52,453 bases of DNA from Pseudomonadales bacterium (GTDB lineage Bacteria; Pseudomonadota; Gammaproteobacteria; Pseudomonadales; Azotimanducaceae). Positions within the stretch are counted from its first letter, which is position 1; every line of letters begins with the position of its first letter. This document shows, in pieces, positions 8,031 through 16,724 of the stretch. Below the pieces are notes generated by a model. It saw only the letters and a program-made list of their open reading frames with translations, made no database searches and was not told where the DNA came from. Position numbers and translations under genes: made by a program. The DNA lies in contig JAJDVW010000033.1 of NCBI GenBank assembly GCA_022825925.1, forward strand, positions 1-52,453, read 5' to 3'.

Positions 8031-9176
8031 TCAGAGGGCAGCCAGCGCCGGCCCCATCAGGTCCTCGAAGTTCCCCCGGAAGAACCGCTCCCGACCCGCC
8101 TCGCTCACCGACGCGGTGGACTTCTCGAACCGCCCCATCGGGTTGCGGCCGCCCTCGACGTGCGGGTAGTCGGACGAGAACATGCAGACCTCCGGCCCCG
8201 ACTGCTCGATGATCCAGCCGGCGGGCTCGGTGGGGTAGGGGGTGACGCGCACCTGGCGCCGCACGTACTCGCTCGGTTTGAGGGTGAGCCGCTGCAGCCT
8301 CTCCTCGTGGCGCGCGAACGCTTCGAAGGCCGCGTCGAGCTGCCGCATGAAGCCGGGCACCCAGACGGCGCCGAGTTCGATCACGCCGATCTTCAGGGCC
8401 TCGAAACGGTCGAGGACGCCGTCCAGGATCAGCAGCGACAGCGCCTGCATGGGCCCATGGGGGATCGCCATGTAGGAGACGGAGCGGAAGTTCTCCTCGC
8501 CGCCGTGAAAGTCCGGCACGCGCGGCATACCGTTGTTCGCGTGGGCCGGCGGCAGGACGCGGTCGGCGTTGCCGACGTGCAGCAGGATCGGCGCGCCGGC
8601 TTCCGCGGCTTGCGCCCATACCGCGTCGAGTGCGACGTGGCTCGTGGCGTGCGCCTTCGGACACGCCCACGGGATCAGGAGCGCGGTGCAGCCGAGTTCC
8701 AATGCCTCGGTGGCCGCCCGTGGCGCGCGCTCGAGATCCGCGAGGGGCACGTAGCCCACCGGCAGCAGGCGCGGGTCGACCGAACAGAACGCGACCTGGG
8801 CACGGTTCGTGGCGCTCGCGCCGTCGTAGAGCAGGTCGAGGTCGTCGCCGTGCTCCAGTCCCTCGAGCCAGACGTTGGGGGAGGTGGGGAAGACGAGCTG
8901 GCTCGCGACGCCGATCAGGTCGAGCGCGAGCGGGCGGTCCTCCCGGCGCGTGGCGCCCGTGGCGTGGTAATTCTTGCGCGCCATGATCTCTTCCGTGTCC
9001 CGGGCGCGGTATGCGGGATCGTCGTGCCGGGCCACGATCGCGTCGAGTTCGCGGCGCCCCATGCGCGCGTTGAACGCGTCGCGCACGCGGGCGGTGGCGA
9101 ATTCGTCCAGCCAACCCGTCGTCTCCATGACGTGCGAGTCGGCGTCGTGAACGACGCGGCCTTCGATGTATGGCAT
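8031..9176 (-). CDS. Amidohydrolase-2 family metal-dependent hydrolase/decarboxylase
   Basis: This 381-residue TIM-barrel protein is of the Amidohydro_2 family. The N-terminal DADSHVMET corresponds to the first metal-binding strand, LLHVGN carries a further His, and FSSDYPHVEGG near residue 335 contains the conserved Asp. Members hydrolyse or decarboxylate aromatic acids (for example ACMSD and gamma-resorcylate decarboxylase); many in marine bacteria have no assigned substrate. The gene sits 25 bases upstream of no other gene on its strand but directly downstream of the flavin monooxygenase (9202-10722), so the two are probably co-transcribed and act in one degradative route. Confidence 0.9.
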   Translation of the reverse strand: MPYIEGRVVHDADSHVMETTGWLDEFATARVRDAFNARMGRRELDAIVARHDDPAYRARDTEEIMARKNYHATGATRREDRPLALDLIGVASQLVFPTSPNVWLEGLEHGDDLDLLYDGASATNRAQVAFCSVDPRLLPVGYVPLADLERAPRAATEALELGCTALLIPWACPKAHATSHVALDAVWAQAAEAGAPILLHVGNADRVLPPAHANNGMPRVPDFHGGEENFRSVSYMAIPHGPMQALSLLILDGVLDRFEALKIGVIELGAVWVPGFMRQLDAAFEAFARHEERLQRLTLKPSEYVRRQVRVTPYPTEPAGWIIEQSGPEVCMFSSDYPHVEGGRNPMGRFEKSTASVSEAGRERFFRGNFEDLMGPALAAL

Positions 9177-9201
9177 GTGCGTTCGCCCCGCCGCGGCGCC
9201 G

Positions 9202-10722
9202 TCAGCCGCCGGCGGCGACGCGCTGCAGCCCGGAGTCCGCGGTGGCGGATGCCTCGGCCGGACCCTCGAACACCAGGGCCCCGTCGTCGAGCCGCGCCCG
9301 CCCGATCAGCTTGCGCTCGTAGGCGTAGTTCTGCGTGTTGCGCCACGGGTCCCGGTCGCCCTGCTTCGGCAGGAGATGCAGGGCGCGGGCGAAATAGCCG
9401 GAGGAGAAGTCGTCCACGAACGGCCGGAGAGTCATGTCGCGGTCCTCCTCCCGCAGGCGCGGCGTGCAGCGGCGCGTGCCCGTCGCGTCCATGTGGTTGA
9501 GCACCTTGCAGACGAAACGCGCGATCAGGTCCGCGCGCAGCGTCCAGGAGGCGTTGATGTAGCCGAACGTGGAGGCGAGGTTGGGAACGCCCGAGTACAT
9601 CGTGCCCTTGTAGGCGACGGTGTCCGGGAAGCGCACGGGTTCGCCGTCGACGTCGAAGGAGACCTCGCCCACCGTGACGAGCCGCAGGCCGGTGGCGGTG
9701 ACGACGATGTCCGCGGGGAGTTCGCGCCCGGAATCGAGCTTGAGGCCACCCTCGGTGAACGTGTCGATGGTGTCGGTGACCACCTCCACCGCGCCGGAGT
9801 TGATCGTGCGGAACAGGTCCGCGTTCGGGATCAGGCAGAGGCGCTGGTCCCAGGGGTTGTAGCGGGGCGTGAAGTGGGTCTCCACGTCGTAGTCCGGGCC
9901 GAGGGCGGTGCGGACGCCCTTCAGCAGCATGGCCTTCACGCGCTCCGGGCGCACGCGGGTGTTGTGGTAGAAGAACCGCCCCAGGGTCACGTTCTTCCAG
10001 CGCGTGATCGCGTAGGCGAGCCGCTCGGGCAGCCACCTGCGCAGCCGGTTCGCGATCGCGTCCTCGTCGGGCCGGGAGACCACGTAGGTCGGCGAGCGCT
10101 GCACCATGGCCACCTGCGCGCCGTTCTCGGCCATGGCCGGCACGAGGGTCATGGCCGTCGCGCCGCTGCCGATCACGACGACGCGCTTGTCCCTGTAGTC
10201 GAGGTCCTCTGGCCAGAACTGCGGATGCACGACGGTGCCCCGGTACCGCTCGATGCCGGGGAACTCCGGCAGATGCCCGCCCTCGTAGCTGTAGTACCCC
10301 GCGCACATGTACAGGAAGTTGCAGGTGAAGGCGGCGGTGTCGCCGTGCTCGGTCCGGCGCGCGGTGACGGTCCAGCGGCAGGACGCGCTGTCCCACGACG
10401 CGCGCTCGACGAGGTGGTGGAAGCGGATGTGGCCCTCGATGTCGTTTTCCGTGGCCGTCTCCCGCACGTAGTCGAGGATGGCTGGCCCGTCGGCGATGGC
10501 CTTCGCGGCCTTCCAGGGCTTGAAGTCGTAGCCGAGCGTGTGCATGTCGCTGTCCGAGCGCACGCCCGGGTAGCGGAAGATGTCCCAGGTGCCGCCGATG
10601 GCGTCGCGGCGGTCGAGGAGCACGAAGGTCTTCGTCGGGCACTCGCGCCCGAGGTGGCACGCGGCGCCGATGCCGGACAGTCCGGCTCCCACGATGACGA
10701 CGTCGAAATGGTCCGTTTGCAT
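9202..10722 (-). CDS. Flavin monooxygenase with Baeyer-Villiger-type signature
   Basis: This 506-residue FAD/NAD(P)H-dependent monooxygenase has the FAD-binding motif VGAGLSGIG at residues 11-19 and a second Rossmann motif (VIGSGATA) in the middle. Between them lies YRGTVVHPQFWP (about 160-171), which matches the Baeyer-Villiger fingerprint FxGxxxHxxxWP with Tyr in the first position. Such enzymes turn ketones into esters or lactones. The start is placed at the ATG at 10722 because the FAD domain begins at once; the open frame upstream of it is unrelated. It precedes the amidohydrolase by 25 bases and is divergent from the DUF1761 gene. Confidence 0.93.
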   Translation of the reverse strand: MQTDHFDVVIVGAGLSGIGAACHLGRECPTKTFVLLDRRDAIGGTWDIFRYPGVRSDSDMHTLGYDFKPWKAAKAIADGPAILDYVRETATENDIEGHIRFHHLVERASWDSASCRWTVTARRTEHGDTAAFTCNFLYMCAGYYSYEGGHLPEFPGIERYRGTVVHPQFWPEDLDYRDKRVVVIGSGATAMTLVPAMAENGAQVAMVQRSPTYVVSRPDEDAIANRLRRWLPERLAYAITRWKNVTLGRFFYHNTRVRPERVKAMLLKGVRTALGPDYDVETHFTPRYNPWDQRLCLIPNADLFRTINSGAVEVVTDTIDTFTEGGLKLDSGRELPADIVVTATGLRLVTVGEVSFDVDGEPVRFPDTVAYKGTMYSGVPNLASTFGYINASWTLRADLIARFVCKVLNHMDATGTRRCTPRLREEDRDMTLRPFVDDFSSGYFARALHLLPKQGDRDPWRNTQNYAYERKLIGRARLDDGALVFEGPAEASATADSGLQRVAAGG

Positions 10723-10821
10723 GGCGCTCCACAGGCTGGCTGGCAGGCGCGCGATGTTACCATCGGGCCGCCGGTGCCCTCTCCGCCCGGACCACGCAAA
10801 TGGACACGGAGGTTTTGCGCC

Positions 10822-11226
10822 ATGGCTTGTCTCGCGGCACTCAACTGGTGGGCGATCCTCGCCGCCACCGTCGCCGCATTCGCCCTCGGCGGACTGTGGT
10901 ACGGCCCCCTCTTCGGCAAGCCCTGGATGGCGGCGATCGGCAAGACCGCCGAGGAACTGCCGACTCCGCCGATGCCGTTCGTCGTCAGCTTCTTCGCGGC
11001 GCTCCTGACCTGCGTCGTGATGGCGCTGCTGATGCAGGGGCTCGGTATCCGCACCCTCGCAGGCGGGCTCGCGATGGGTCTCGCCGTCGGCGTCGGCTTC
11101 ATCGCCGCGTCGACCGCTTCCGATTCCGCCCACGGCGGCACCGGCATGCGGCTGTGGACGATCACGGCGGGGTATCGCGTGGTGCTGAGCCTCATCATGG
11201 GCGCGATTCTGGGCGTGTGGAGTTGA
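10822..11226 (+). CDS. DUF1761-family small membrane protein
   Basis: This 134-residue protein has about four hydrophobic segments and the family-typical start NWWAILAATVAAFALGGLWYGPLFGKPW. GGAGG precedes the ATG at 10822. DUF1761 proteins are integral membrane proteins without an established function. It diverges from the Baeyer-Villiger-type monooxygenase with a 99-base gap. Its own downstream region is disturbed (see the small ORF and the truncated gene that follow). Confidence 0.85.
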   Translation: MACLAALNWWAILAATVAAFALGGLWYGPLFGKPWMAAIGKTAEELPTPPMPFVVSFFAALLTCVVMALLMQGLGIRTLAGGLAMGLAVGVGFIAASTASDSAHGGTGMRLWTITAGYRVVLSLIMGAILGVWS

Positions 11227-11283
11227 CGGTGCGCGTCTCCCCGGTCAACTGGCCGGTGGAGCGAACACGGACCACGACGTCGC

Positions 11284-11415
11284 ATGTTTCGCGGCTTGTT
11301 TCTCGCCTTGCAGGCTATCACCGGGGTCAACCCGGTTGCCGAGGACGACTTCGGGGACTTGGAGAAGATGTCGAACGCGTGGCTGGCTTGGGCGGTAGCG
11401 CAGGATGCGCTATGA
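11284..11415 (+). CDS. Small ORF of 43 residues upstream of a truncated gene
   Basis: An ATG at 11284 opens a 43-codon frame ending with TGA at 11413-11415. The second half (residues about 15-43) is acidic and Trp-containing with balanced composition, unlike the random Arg/Ala/Pro-rich shadow frames around it. The stop overlaps the proposed start of the following gene by 11 bases, as in a coupled pair. There is no good ribosome binding site. I do not recognise the family. Confidence 0.35.
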   Translation: MFRGLFLALQAITGVNPVAEDDFGDLEKMSNAWLAWAVAQDAL

Positions 11416-11700
11416 ATGGTCCCGACAGCTACCGGGATTGAATCGGCTCAACTGCAGGGTCACAAGCCCGCCCACGCGTCGATACAACTGCGTGGCATGG
11501 GCGGCGGGGGACCAAGCACGGTGGTGGTGGCCCAGGATTCCCTATTACTGGCCGAAAGGTGCCCCGAGGCAGGAGAGCATGTCGGCGTTTGTCTCGGCGT
11601 TCGGAACACTAGGCTACGTTGAGTGCGACGGCTGGGAGTTGGAAGGTGGCGTCGAAAAAGTCGCAGTCTTCGGACACATCTCAGGTATGCCGCCGTCTCC
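11405..11700 (+). pseudogene. 3'-truncated gene of a DUF7689-like family
   Basis: From the ATG at 11405 the frame reads a credible protein for about 98 residues. It contains RVTSPP, YNCVAWAAGD, RWWWP, YYWPKGAPRQES, FGTLGYVECD and GVEKVAVF. I recall this pattern from a family of roughly 150-residue proteins (DUF7689) in cyanobacteria and other bacteria, which continue with a THAARQ...WTSKLG segment. Here the similarity stops after about 11695, and the frame then runs into the antisense of the SDR at 11728. The 3' third has therefore been lost or displaced. The family name is from memory and should be tested; the truncation follows from the sequence if the family is right. Confidence 0.5.
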
Positions 11701-11727
11701 TTTGGGGTTGGATCGGGCAGCGTGGCG

Positions 11728-12558
11728 CTACCGCCCGGGTGGCCGATACACCTTGATCGGATGCGCCTGCCGCATCCAGGGTGGCTGCCGGCGCCAGGTG
11801 CGCCCGGCGGAGAAGCCCCCGTCGACGACGATGTCCTGGCCGGTCACGAACGTGGATTCGTCGCTTGCGAGCCACACGGCGCAGTGCGCGATGTCGTCCG
11901 GGTCGCCGACCCGGTTGAGTGCCTGCTGGCCCTCCGTTTCGCTCCGGAACCGCTCGATGGCCTCCGGCGTGAAGCCGCGGCCGACCGCGAGCGGCGTCTC
12001 GATGACGCCCGGCGAGATGCAGTTGGCGCGCACGTCCCACTCCCCCATCTCCAGGGCGACGGACCGCGTGAGGGCGATGACCGCCGCCTTGGCGGCGCTG
12101 TAGAGATGCGGGGACCAGCCGCCGATCCGGGCGGCCATGGAGGCCGTGCTGACGATCGACCCGCCGCCCTGGCGCTTCATGATCGGCGCCGCGTGTCTCA
12201 TGCCGAAGAACACGCCTTTCACGAGGACGTCCATGGTGATGTCGAAGTCCTCGGCGGAGGTCTCGTCGATCGGCCCGATCGCGCCGCCGAAGCCGGCGTT
12301 GTTGAACATGCAGTCGATGCGGCCCCAGCGGTCCGCGGCGACCGTGACGGCGTTCGCCACGTCCTCTTCGATGCTGACGTCGCAGCGCGCGAAGAGGCCG
12401 GCATCCCCGAGTTCGTCCGCAAGGGCGCTGCCAGCTTCTTCCTGCAGGTCCGCGATCATGACGCGCGCCCCCTCGGCCGCGAACCTCCGCGCGGTGGCGG
12501 CGCCCATGCCGCTCGCGGCGCCGGTGATCAGGGCGACCTTGTCGCTCAGTCGGGTCAT
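11728..12558 (-). CDS. SDR-family oxidoreductase (second subfamily)
   Basis: This 276-residue classical SDR has TGAASGMG at residues 12-19, the acidic MIADLQ after the second strand (suggesting NAD preference), NNAGF, a serine in STASMA and Y153-SAA-K157. The C-terminus extends about 25 residues past the usual VDGG with an Arg/Trp/Pro-rich tail, ending at TAG 11728-11730. It is not closely related to the SDR trio at 3.3-6.8 kb. The azoreductase gene lies 35 bases upstream on the same strand, so the two are likely co-transcribed. The substrate is unknown. Confidence 0.92.
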   Translation of the reverse strand: MTRLSDKVALITGAASGMGAATARRFAAEGARVMIADLQEEAGSALADELGDAGLFARCDVSIEEDVANAVTVAADRWGRIDCMFNNAGFGGAIGPIDETSAEDFDITMDVLVKGVFFGMRHAAPIMKRQGGGSIVSTASMAARIGGWSPHLYSAAKAAVIALTRSVALEMGEWDVRANCISPGVIETPLAVGRGFTPEAIERFRSETEGQQALNRVGDPDDIAHCAVWLASDESTFVTGQDIVVDGGFSAGRTWRRQPPWMRQAHPIKVYRPPGR

Positions 12559-12593
12559 GTGCGTTGCTCCTGTGATGCGGTTGCGAATCGGAT

Positions 12594-13244
12594 TCAGAAA
12601 CTCGCGGCGGCCTCGGCGGCTTCCGCGCACCGCCGGGCCAGCAGTTCCTCCAGCGCGTCCGGGAGCAACGCGCTGGTCCGTTCGATCCTGATGGCGCGAA
12701 TGTCCTCGAAGCCGATGAATCGCGCGACATGTTCGAGGTAGGGGCGCTGGAAGTCGGTGGCGGGGCCGTGCGTTTCCAGGGGAAATCCCGCCGGGTACGA
12801 GCCACCGCTCGCGAGTATGAGCTGCAGCGGCTTGCCCGTGACCAGGCCGACGTAGCGGCCCTGCGCGTCGACGCGGAAGGTGAGCCCGGGCTGGCAGATC
12901 AGGTCGATGTAGTGCTTGAGCGGGTAGGGGATCGAGAAGTTCCACATCGGCGAGGACAGCAGCACCTTGTCGGCGCTCGCGAGGCGCTCCACTTCCCGCA
13001 TGACACCCGCCCACTCGCCGGTTGCCTCGATGCCCCCGCCCCCGCGCACGAGGTCGAGGATCTGCTCGGTCTTCTGTTGCGCCCCTTCCGCCCCGAACGC
13101 CGGTAGCGGCTCCTCGAAGAGCGCGAGGCGCTCGATGACGTGATCGGGGTGGCGGCGGCGGTACGCGGTGACGAAGGCGTCGGCCACGCGGCTGGAGGCC
13201 GACGCTTCCTTCCGGGGGCTCGCTTCGATGTGGAGGAGCTTCAC
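12594..13244 (-). CDS. FMN-dependent NADH-azoreductase-like flavoprotein
   Basis: This 216-residue protein has the flavodoxin-like fold of AzoR/quinone reductases. The FMN phosphate-binding loop is SPRKEASASS at residues 9-18, and PMWNFSIPYPLKHYIDL carries the conserved MWNFSIP motif that contacts the isoalloxazine. The family reduces azo compounds and quinones by two-electron transfer from NADH and is often linked to electrophile stress. It is the first gene of a two-gene unit with the SDR at 11728, divergent from the alpha/beta hydrolase at 13366. Confidence 0.92.
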   Translation of the reverse strand: MKLLHIEASPRKEASASSRVADAFVTAYRRRHPDHVIERLALFEEPLPAFGAEGAQQKTEQILDLVRGGGGIEATGEWAGVMREVERLASADKVLLSSPMWNFSIPYPLKHYIDLICQPGLTFRVDAQGRYVGLVTGKPLQLILASGGSYPAGFPLETHGPATDFQRPYLEHVARFIGFEDIRAIRIERTSALLPDALEELLARRCAEAAEAAASF

Positions 13245-13365
13245 GTGGGACGTTTGGGGGCTTGCATCGCGCCGCCAAGCTCATCATGCCGGGCCTGGCC
13301 GTGGCAACACCGACGGTGCCGCCGTTGTATAAACGCCGCTTCCCGACATGCGAGGACATGGAGCC

Positions 13366-14247
13366 ATGGCAGAGAAGATCGTGCGCGCGAACGGCATCGA
13401 CATCTGGACCGAGGACTTCGGCGACCCGGCCGACCCGCCGCTGCTCCTCGTCATGGGCGCGAGCGCGCAGGGCATCCAGTGGCACGAGAGCCTCGTGCAG
13501 GCGATCGTCGACCGCGGGCGCTACGTGATCCGCTACGACAACCGGGACACCGGCCAGTCCACCTGCTTCGAAGTGGGAGCGCCTCCCTACACGCTCGACG
13601 ACCTCGCCGCCGACGCGGTGGGCGTGCTGGACGCGTACGGCATCGCGGCCGCGGACGTGGCCGGCGCGTCCATGGGCGGGATGATCGTGCAAACGCTGGC
13701 GATCCATCACCGCGACCGGATCCGGAGCGCCACCATCATCATGTCCTCGCCGCTCTCGGGGGGCGGAGCACGGCCGGAACTCGGCAGCGACGACCTGCCG
13801 GGACCGGATCCCGAGTGGATGGCGGACACCTTCGCCATGATGGCGGCGCCCTACGAGACGCGGGAAGAGAAGATCGCCATGCGCATCGAGATGTTCCGCC
13901 GGCTCGCCGGAAGCGCGGAACCGTTCAACGAGGAGCGCCAGCGCGACATCGCCACCCGCGAAGTGGCCCGGGCGAAGGACTTTGCCGCGATGAACAACCA
14001 CGGCATCGCGATCGGCATGAGTTCGCCGCCGGACCGCCGCCCGCAACTGAAGGAGCTTGATGTCCCTGCCCTGGTCGTACACGGCACGGAAGACCCGATC
14101 CTGCCCTACGAGCACGGCGTCGCGTTGGCCGAGACGATCCCCGGCGCGGCGTTCGTCACGCTCGAGGGCGCCGGCCACGAGATGCCCGACATGTATCTTG
14201 AGGGGATGATCGACGCGATGATGGAGGTCAGCGCTCGGGCCGCCTGA
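13366..14247 (+). CDS. Alpha/beta hydrolase
   Basis: This 293-residue alpha/beta hydrolase has the nucleophile S102 in the elbow GASMGG, the acid in HGTEDPILPY and the catalytic His in GAGHEMP near residue 269. The RYDNRDTGQS motif after strand 4 is typical of the aclacinomycin methylesterase (RdmC)-like and dienelactone-type branch. ATG at 13366 is used because GGAG lies just upstream; an ATG six codons earlier is less likely. TATAAA at 13328-13333 could be a -10 element, with no clear -35. It converges on the aldolase pseudogene. Confidence 0.9.
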   Translation: MAEKIVRANGIDIWTEDFGDPADPPLLLVMGASAQGIQWHESLVQAIVDRGRYVIRYDNRDTGQSTCFEVGAPPYTLDDLAADAVGVLDAYGIAAADVAGASMGGMIVQTLAIHHRDRIRSATIIMSSPLSGGGARPELGSDDLPGPDPEWMADTFAMMAAPYETREEKIAMRIEMFRRLAGSAEPFNEERQRDIATREVARAKDFAAMNNHGIAIGMSSPPDRRPQLKELDVPALVVHGTEDPILPYEHGVALAETIPGAAFVTLEGAGHEMPDMYLEGMIDAMMEVSARAA

Positions 14248-14256
14248 GCCGGTGCT

Positions 14257-14758
14257 TCAGGACGAGCCGACGCGCCGGAGGGCGTGGGCTAGGCCCCGCA
14301 GGGCGGTTTTCTCGTCAGCGGCGTTGAAGACCCGTACGCCCTCGTCGATCTTCTCTCCGACGGTGTCCCGGGTCGCCCCCTCGAGAAGCGCGATGCCCGC
14401 CGACCGGCAGGCGCGGAAGACCCGCTCGCGCGCGTGGTTTCCTCGGCGCGGTCGAGGGCGCGACGGTTCTCGATCTTGAGCCCGATCAGCAACTCGCCGT
14501 CCGGGTTCAGGGGCCAGGGGTCGGCGAGCTCCAGGTATTCCGCCGGCGAGACGCCCCAGATACTGGCGGCCGAGACGTGACCGCCGGCGCCGCGCAGCCC
14601 GCCGCGGAAGCTGAACCGGACGGCCTCGACCAGGGCCGCGACCGCGGCGGGCGACTCCGCGTGGCACAGCATGAGACCGTGCACGCCGCGGGCCAGCAGT
14701 TGCCGCGCACGATCTCCGCGGACGTCGCCGCATTCAGGAAGGTGTCGAAGTCCGTCAT
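14257..14758 (-). pseudogene. Decayed HpcH/HpaI-type aldolase
   Basis: Pieces of an HpcH/HpaI (2-keto-3-deoxy acid) aldolase are spread over different frames. The start MTDFDTFLNAATSAEIV is in one frame (ATG at 14756-14758, overlapping the methyltransferase stop as ATGA). The middle GVHGLMLCHAESPAAV...WGVSPAEYLELADPWPLNPDGELL-GLKIEN is in a second. The end CRSAGIALLEG...KIDEGVRVF is in a third, up to TGA 14257-14259. Between the second and third pieces the segment normally holding the GIAF-E-GPGD-motif is missing. There are thus two frame breaks and an internal deletion. The enzyme cannot be functional unless the assembly is wrong at several points. Confidence 0.8.
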
Positions 14759-15420
14759 TGCTTCAACGCCAGCGTCAGGCCGTCGCCGATCGGCACCGTC
14801 GCCGCGTGCACGCGGCGGTCGCCGCGGATCTTCGCGTTCAGGGCCCGGATCGCGTTGGTGTCGTCGTCGCTGGCGCGCGGATCCGCGACGCGGCCGCCCC
14901 ACAGGACGTTGTCCACCGCCACGACGCCGCCCGTGCGCACGAGCGTCAGGCAACGCTCGTAGTACGTCCCGTAGTTCGCCTTGTCCGCATCGATGAAGGC
15001 GAGGTCGAAGGTGCCGGCATCCCCCTGGGCGATCAGTTCGTCGAGGGTGTCCACGGCGGGCTGCAGCCGGAGGTCGATCCGGCCGGCGACGCCGGCGCGT
15101 TCCCAGAACGGTCGCCCCACCGCGGTCCACTCCTCCGACACGTCGCAGGCGACGAGCAGGCCGTCCGGGGGCAGCGCTTCCGCGACCACCAGGGCGCTGT
15201 AGCCGGTGAACGTGCCCACCTCGATGGCGCGCCGCGCGCCGAGGAGCCGGACCAGGAGGTGCATGAACGCGCCCTGCTCGGGCGAGATCTGCATGCCGTG
15301 CCACTGGGTTGCCGAACGCGTTTCCCCGCGGAGCGCGCGGGCCGCTTCCGACTCGGGGATGCCCTCCCGCAACAGGTACTCGTAGAGTGTGTCCGTGATC
15401 TTCGTAGCGGTGCTCGACAT
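14755..15420 (-). CDS. SAM-dependent O-methyltransferase (family 3, caffeoyl-CoA-type)
   Basis: This 221-residue class I methyltransferase has the SAM-binding glycine loop EVGTFTGYSAL near residues 67-77, the acidic ACDVSEEW, the metal-site motif FIDADKANY and DNVLWGGRV. These are the hallmarks of the cation-dependent catechol/caffeoyl-CoA O-methyltransferase family. The likely substrates are catechols or related phenols, in keeping with the aromatic or xenobiotic flavour of the region. Its stop overlaps the ATG of the decayed aldolase, so the two were once translationally coupled. It is divergent from the lipoprotein hydrolase at 15535. Confidence 0.92.
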   Translation of the reverse strand: MSSTATKITDTLYEYLLREGIPESEAARALRGETRSATQWHGMQISPEQGAFMHLLVRLLGARRAIEVGTFTGYSALVVAEALPPDGLLVACDVSEEWTAVGRPFWERAGVAGRIDLRLQPAVDTLDELIAQGDAGTFDLAFIDADKANYGTYYERCLTLVRTGGVVAVDNVLWGGRVADPRASDDDTNAIRALNAKIRGDRRVHAATVPIGDGLTLALKQ

Positions 15421-15534
15421 GCGTGGTCTTGGTTCCAGCGGGCCTCGGGTGCGCCGGGTACTCTACAACGGAACGGGACAAGCCCGTCCCCTGCGTCTAG
15501 GATTCGCGGTGCAACTTCCTGGCTGGAGGCGTAC

Positions 15535-16689
15535 ATGGCGGCTTGGTGGGTCAGGCTGGCGCCGGCCGTACTGTTCCTCGCCGGGTGTGGCGGAGGCGGT
15601 GGTGGAGGCGGCGGCGCGCCGCCGACCGCGGCGCCGCCACCGGAGTCGACCGTACCGCCGCCGAGCTGGACCCTCGAGCGGACGGCCCCGGCGGACCTCG
15701 AGGTCGCAGCCTCCGCCGTCGATGCCCTCCTCGATCACGTCTTCACCGACGAGGCCGTGCAGTCCGCCGTCCTGGTCGACCGCGGGTACGTGATCGGCGA
15801 GCGCTACGCGGAGGGCTACGACGGCGAGAGCTACGGCACGAGCTGGTCGGTCGCGAAGAGCATCTACAGCGCGGCCATCGGCGTCGCGCTGGGCGCGGGG
15901 GACATCGCGTCCCTGGAGCAGCCGGCCAGCGAGTTGCTGACGGAGTGGCAGGGTACGGACAAGGAGGACATCACCGTCCGGAACATCCTGGAGATGCGGT
16001 CCGGGTATCCGGCGGACGTCGGCATCTTCGTCGAGGCGGACCAGACGCGGTTCGCGCTCGAGCTCCCGCTCGTCAATGTGCCGGGAACGACCTTCGTCTA
16101 CTCCAACGCCAACTCGCAGCTCATGGGCCTGCTCCTGTTGCGGGCCACGGGGGCGGACGCGCACACGTACGTGTCGCGGGAGGTCTTCGAGCCGATCGGC
16201 GTCGACCCCGCCACGGTGGGGCTCTGGTTCGATCCGACCGGCGTCAACCCGATGACCTACTGCTGCATCGACATGCGGCCGGACGACTTCGCCCGGGTCG
16301 GACTGCTCTATTCGCGCGGCGGGGAGTGGGACGGGACGCGCATCCTCCCGGAGGACTACGTCGCGGAGAGCCTGACCGCCCACAGCGCCGTCTACGGCTT
16401 CCAGTGGTGGGTGCTGAACAGCACGTTCCTCGACGGGTGGACGCCGCCGATCGAGGTCGCGGCGGCGTTCGGCCTGGACGGCCAGAAGATCTATGTGTGG
16501 CGGGAAGCGGACGTGGTCCTGGTGGTGCTCACGCGGTACGAGCACTATCGCAACCAGGGCTACGTGCTGAGCACGACGAACTGGCCGAACACCTGCTCGG
16601 GGCGCAACACGTGCCCGGGATCGGACGGCCCCCAGGTCCCCAGCTACAACGAGCCCGGACTGATCGACCGGCTGGCGGATCTGCGATAG
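15535..16689 (+). CDS. Lipoprotein serine hydrolase, class C beta-lactamase-like
   Basis: This 384-residue protein begins with a lipoprotein signal peptide; the lipobox LAGC puts the lipidated cysteine at C18, followed by a glycine run and a Pro-rich linker. The catalytic motifs are S105-VA-K108 and Y189-S-N191. SGYPADVG and the segment DFARVGLLYSRGGEWDGTRILPEDYV are typical of 6-aminohexanoate-dimer hydrolase-like members of this fold. It is therefore probably a periplasmic or outer-membrane-anchored esterase/amidase. GGAGG precedes the ATG; the frame is open far upstream but that part is a shadow of the methyltransferase. It converges on valS. Confidence 0.9.
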   Translation: MAAWWVRLAPAVLFLAGCGGGGGGGGGAPPTAAPPPESTVPPPSWTLERTAPADLEVAASAVDALLDHVFTDEAVQSAVLVDRGYVIGERYAEGYDGESYGTSWSVAKSIYSAAIGVALGAGDIASLEQPASELLTEWQGTDKEDITVRNILEMRSGYPADVGIFVEADQTRFALELPLVNVPGTTFVYSNANSQLMGLLLLRATGADAHTYVSREVFEPIGVDPATVGLWFDPTGVNPMTYCCIDMRPDDFARVGLLYSRGGEWDGTRILPEDYVAESLTAHSAVYGFQWWVLNSTFLDGWTPPIEVAAAFGLDGQKIYVWREADVVLVVLTRYEHYRNQGYVLSTTNWPNTCSGRNTCPGSDGPQVPSYNEPGLIDRLADLR

Positions 16690-16724
16690 GGTGCCGCGAG
16701 GTGTTCGGGCGTTCGGGAGGTGGG

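Noticed and set aside
6756..9500. A 914-codon plus-strand ORF across the SDR, esterase and amidohydrolase genes
   Set aside because: It is a shadow of three minus-strand genes with intact catalytic motifs.
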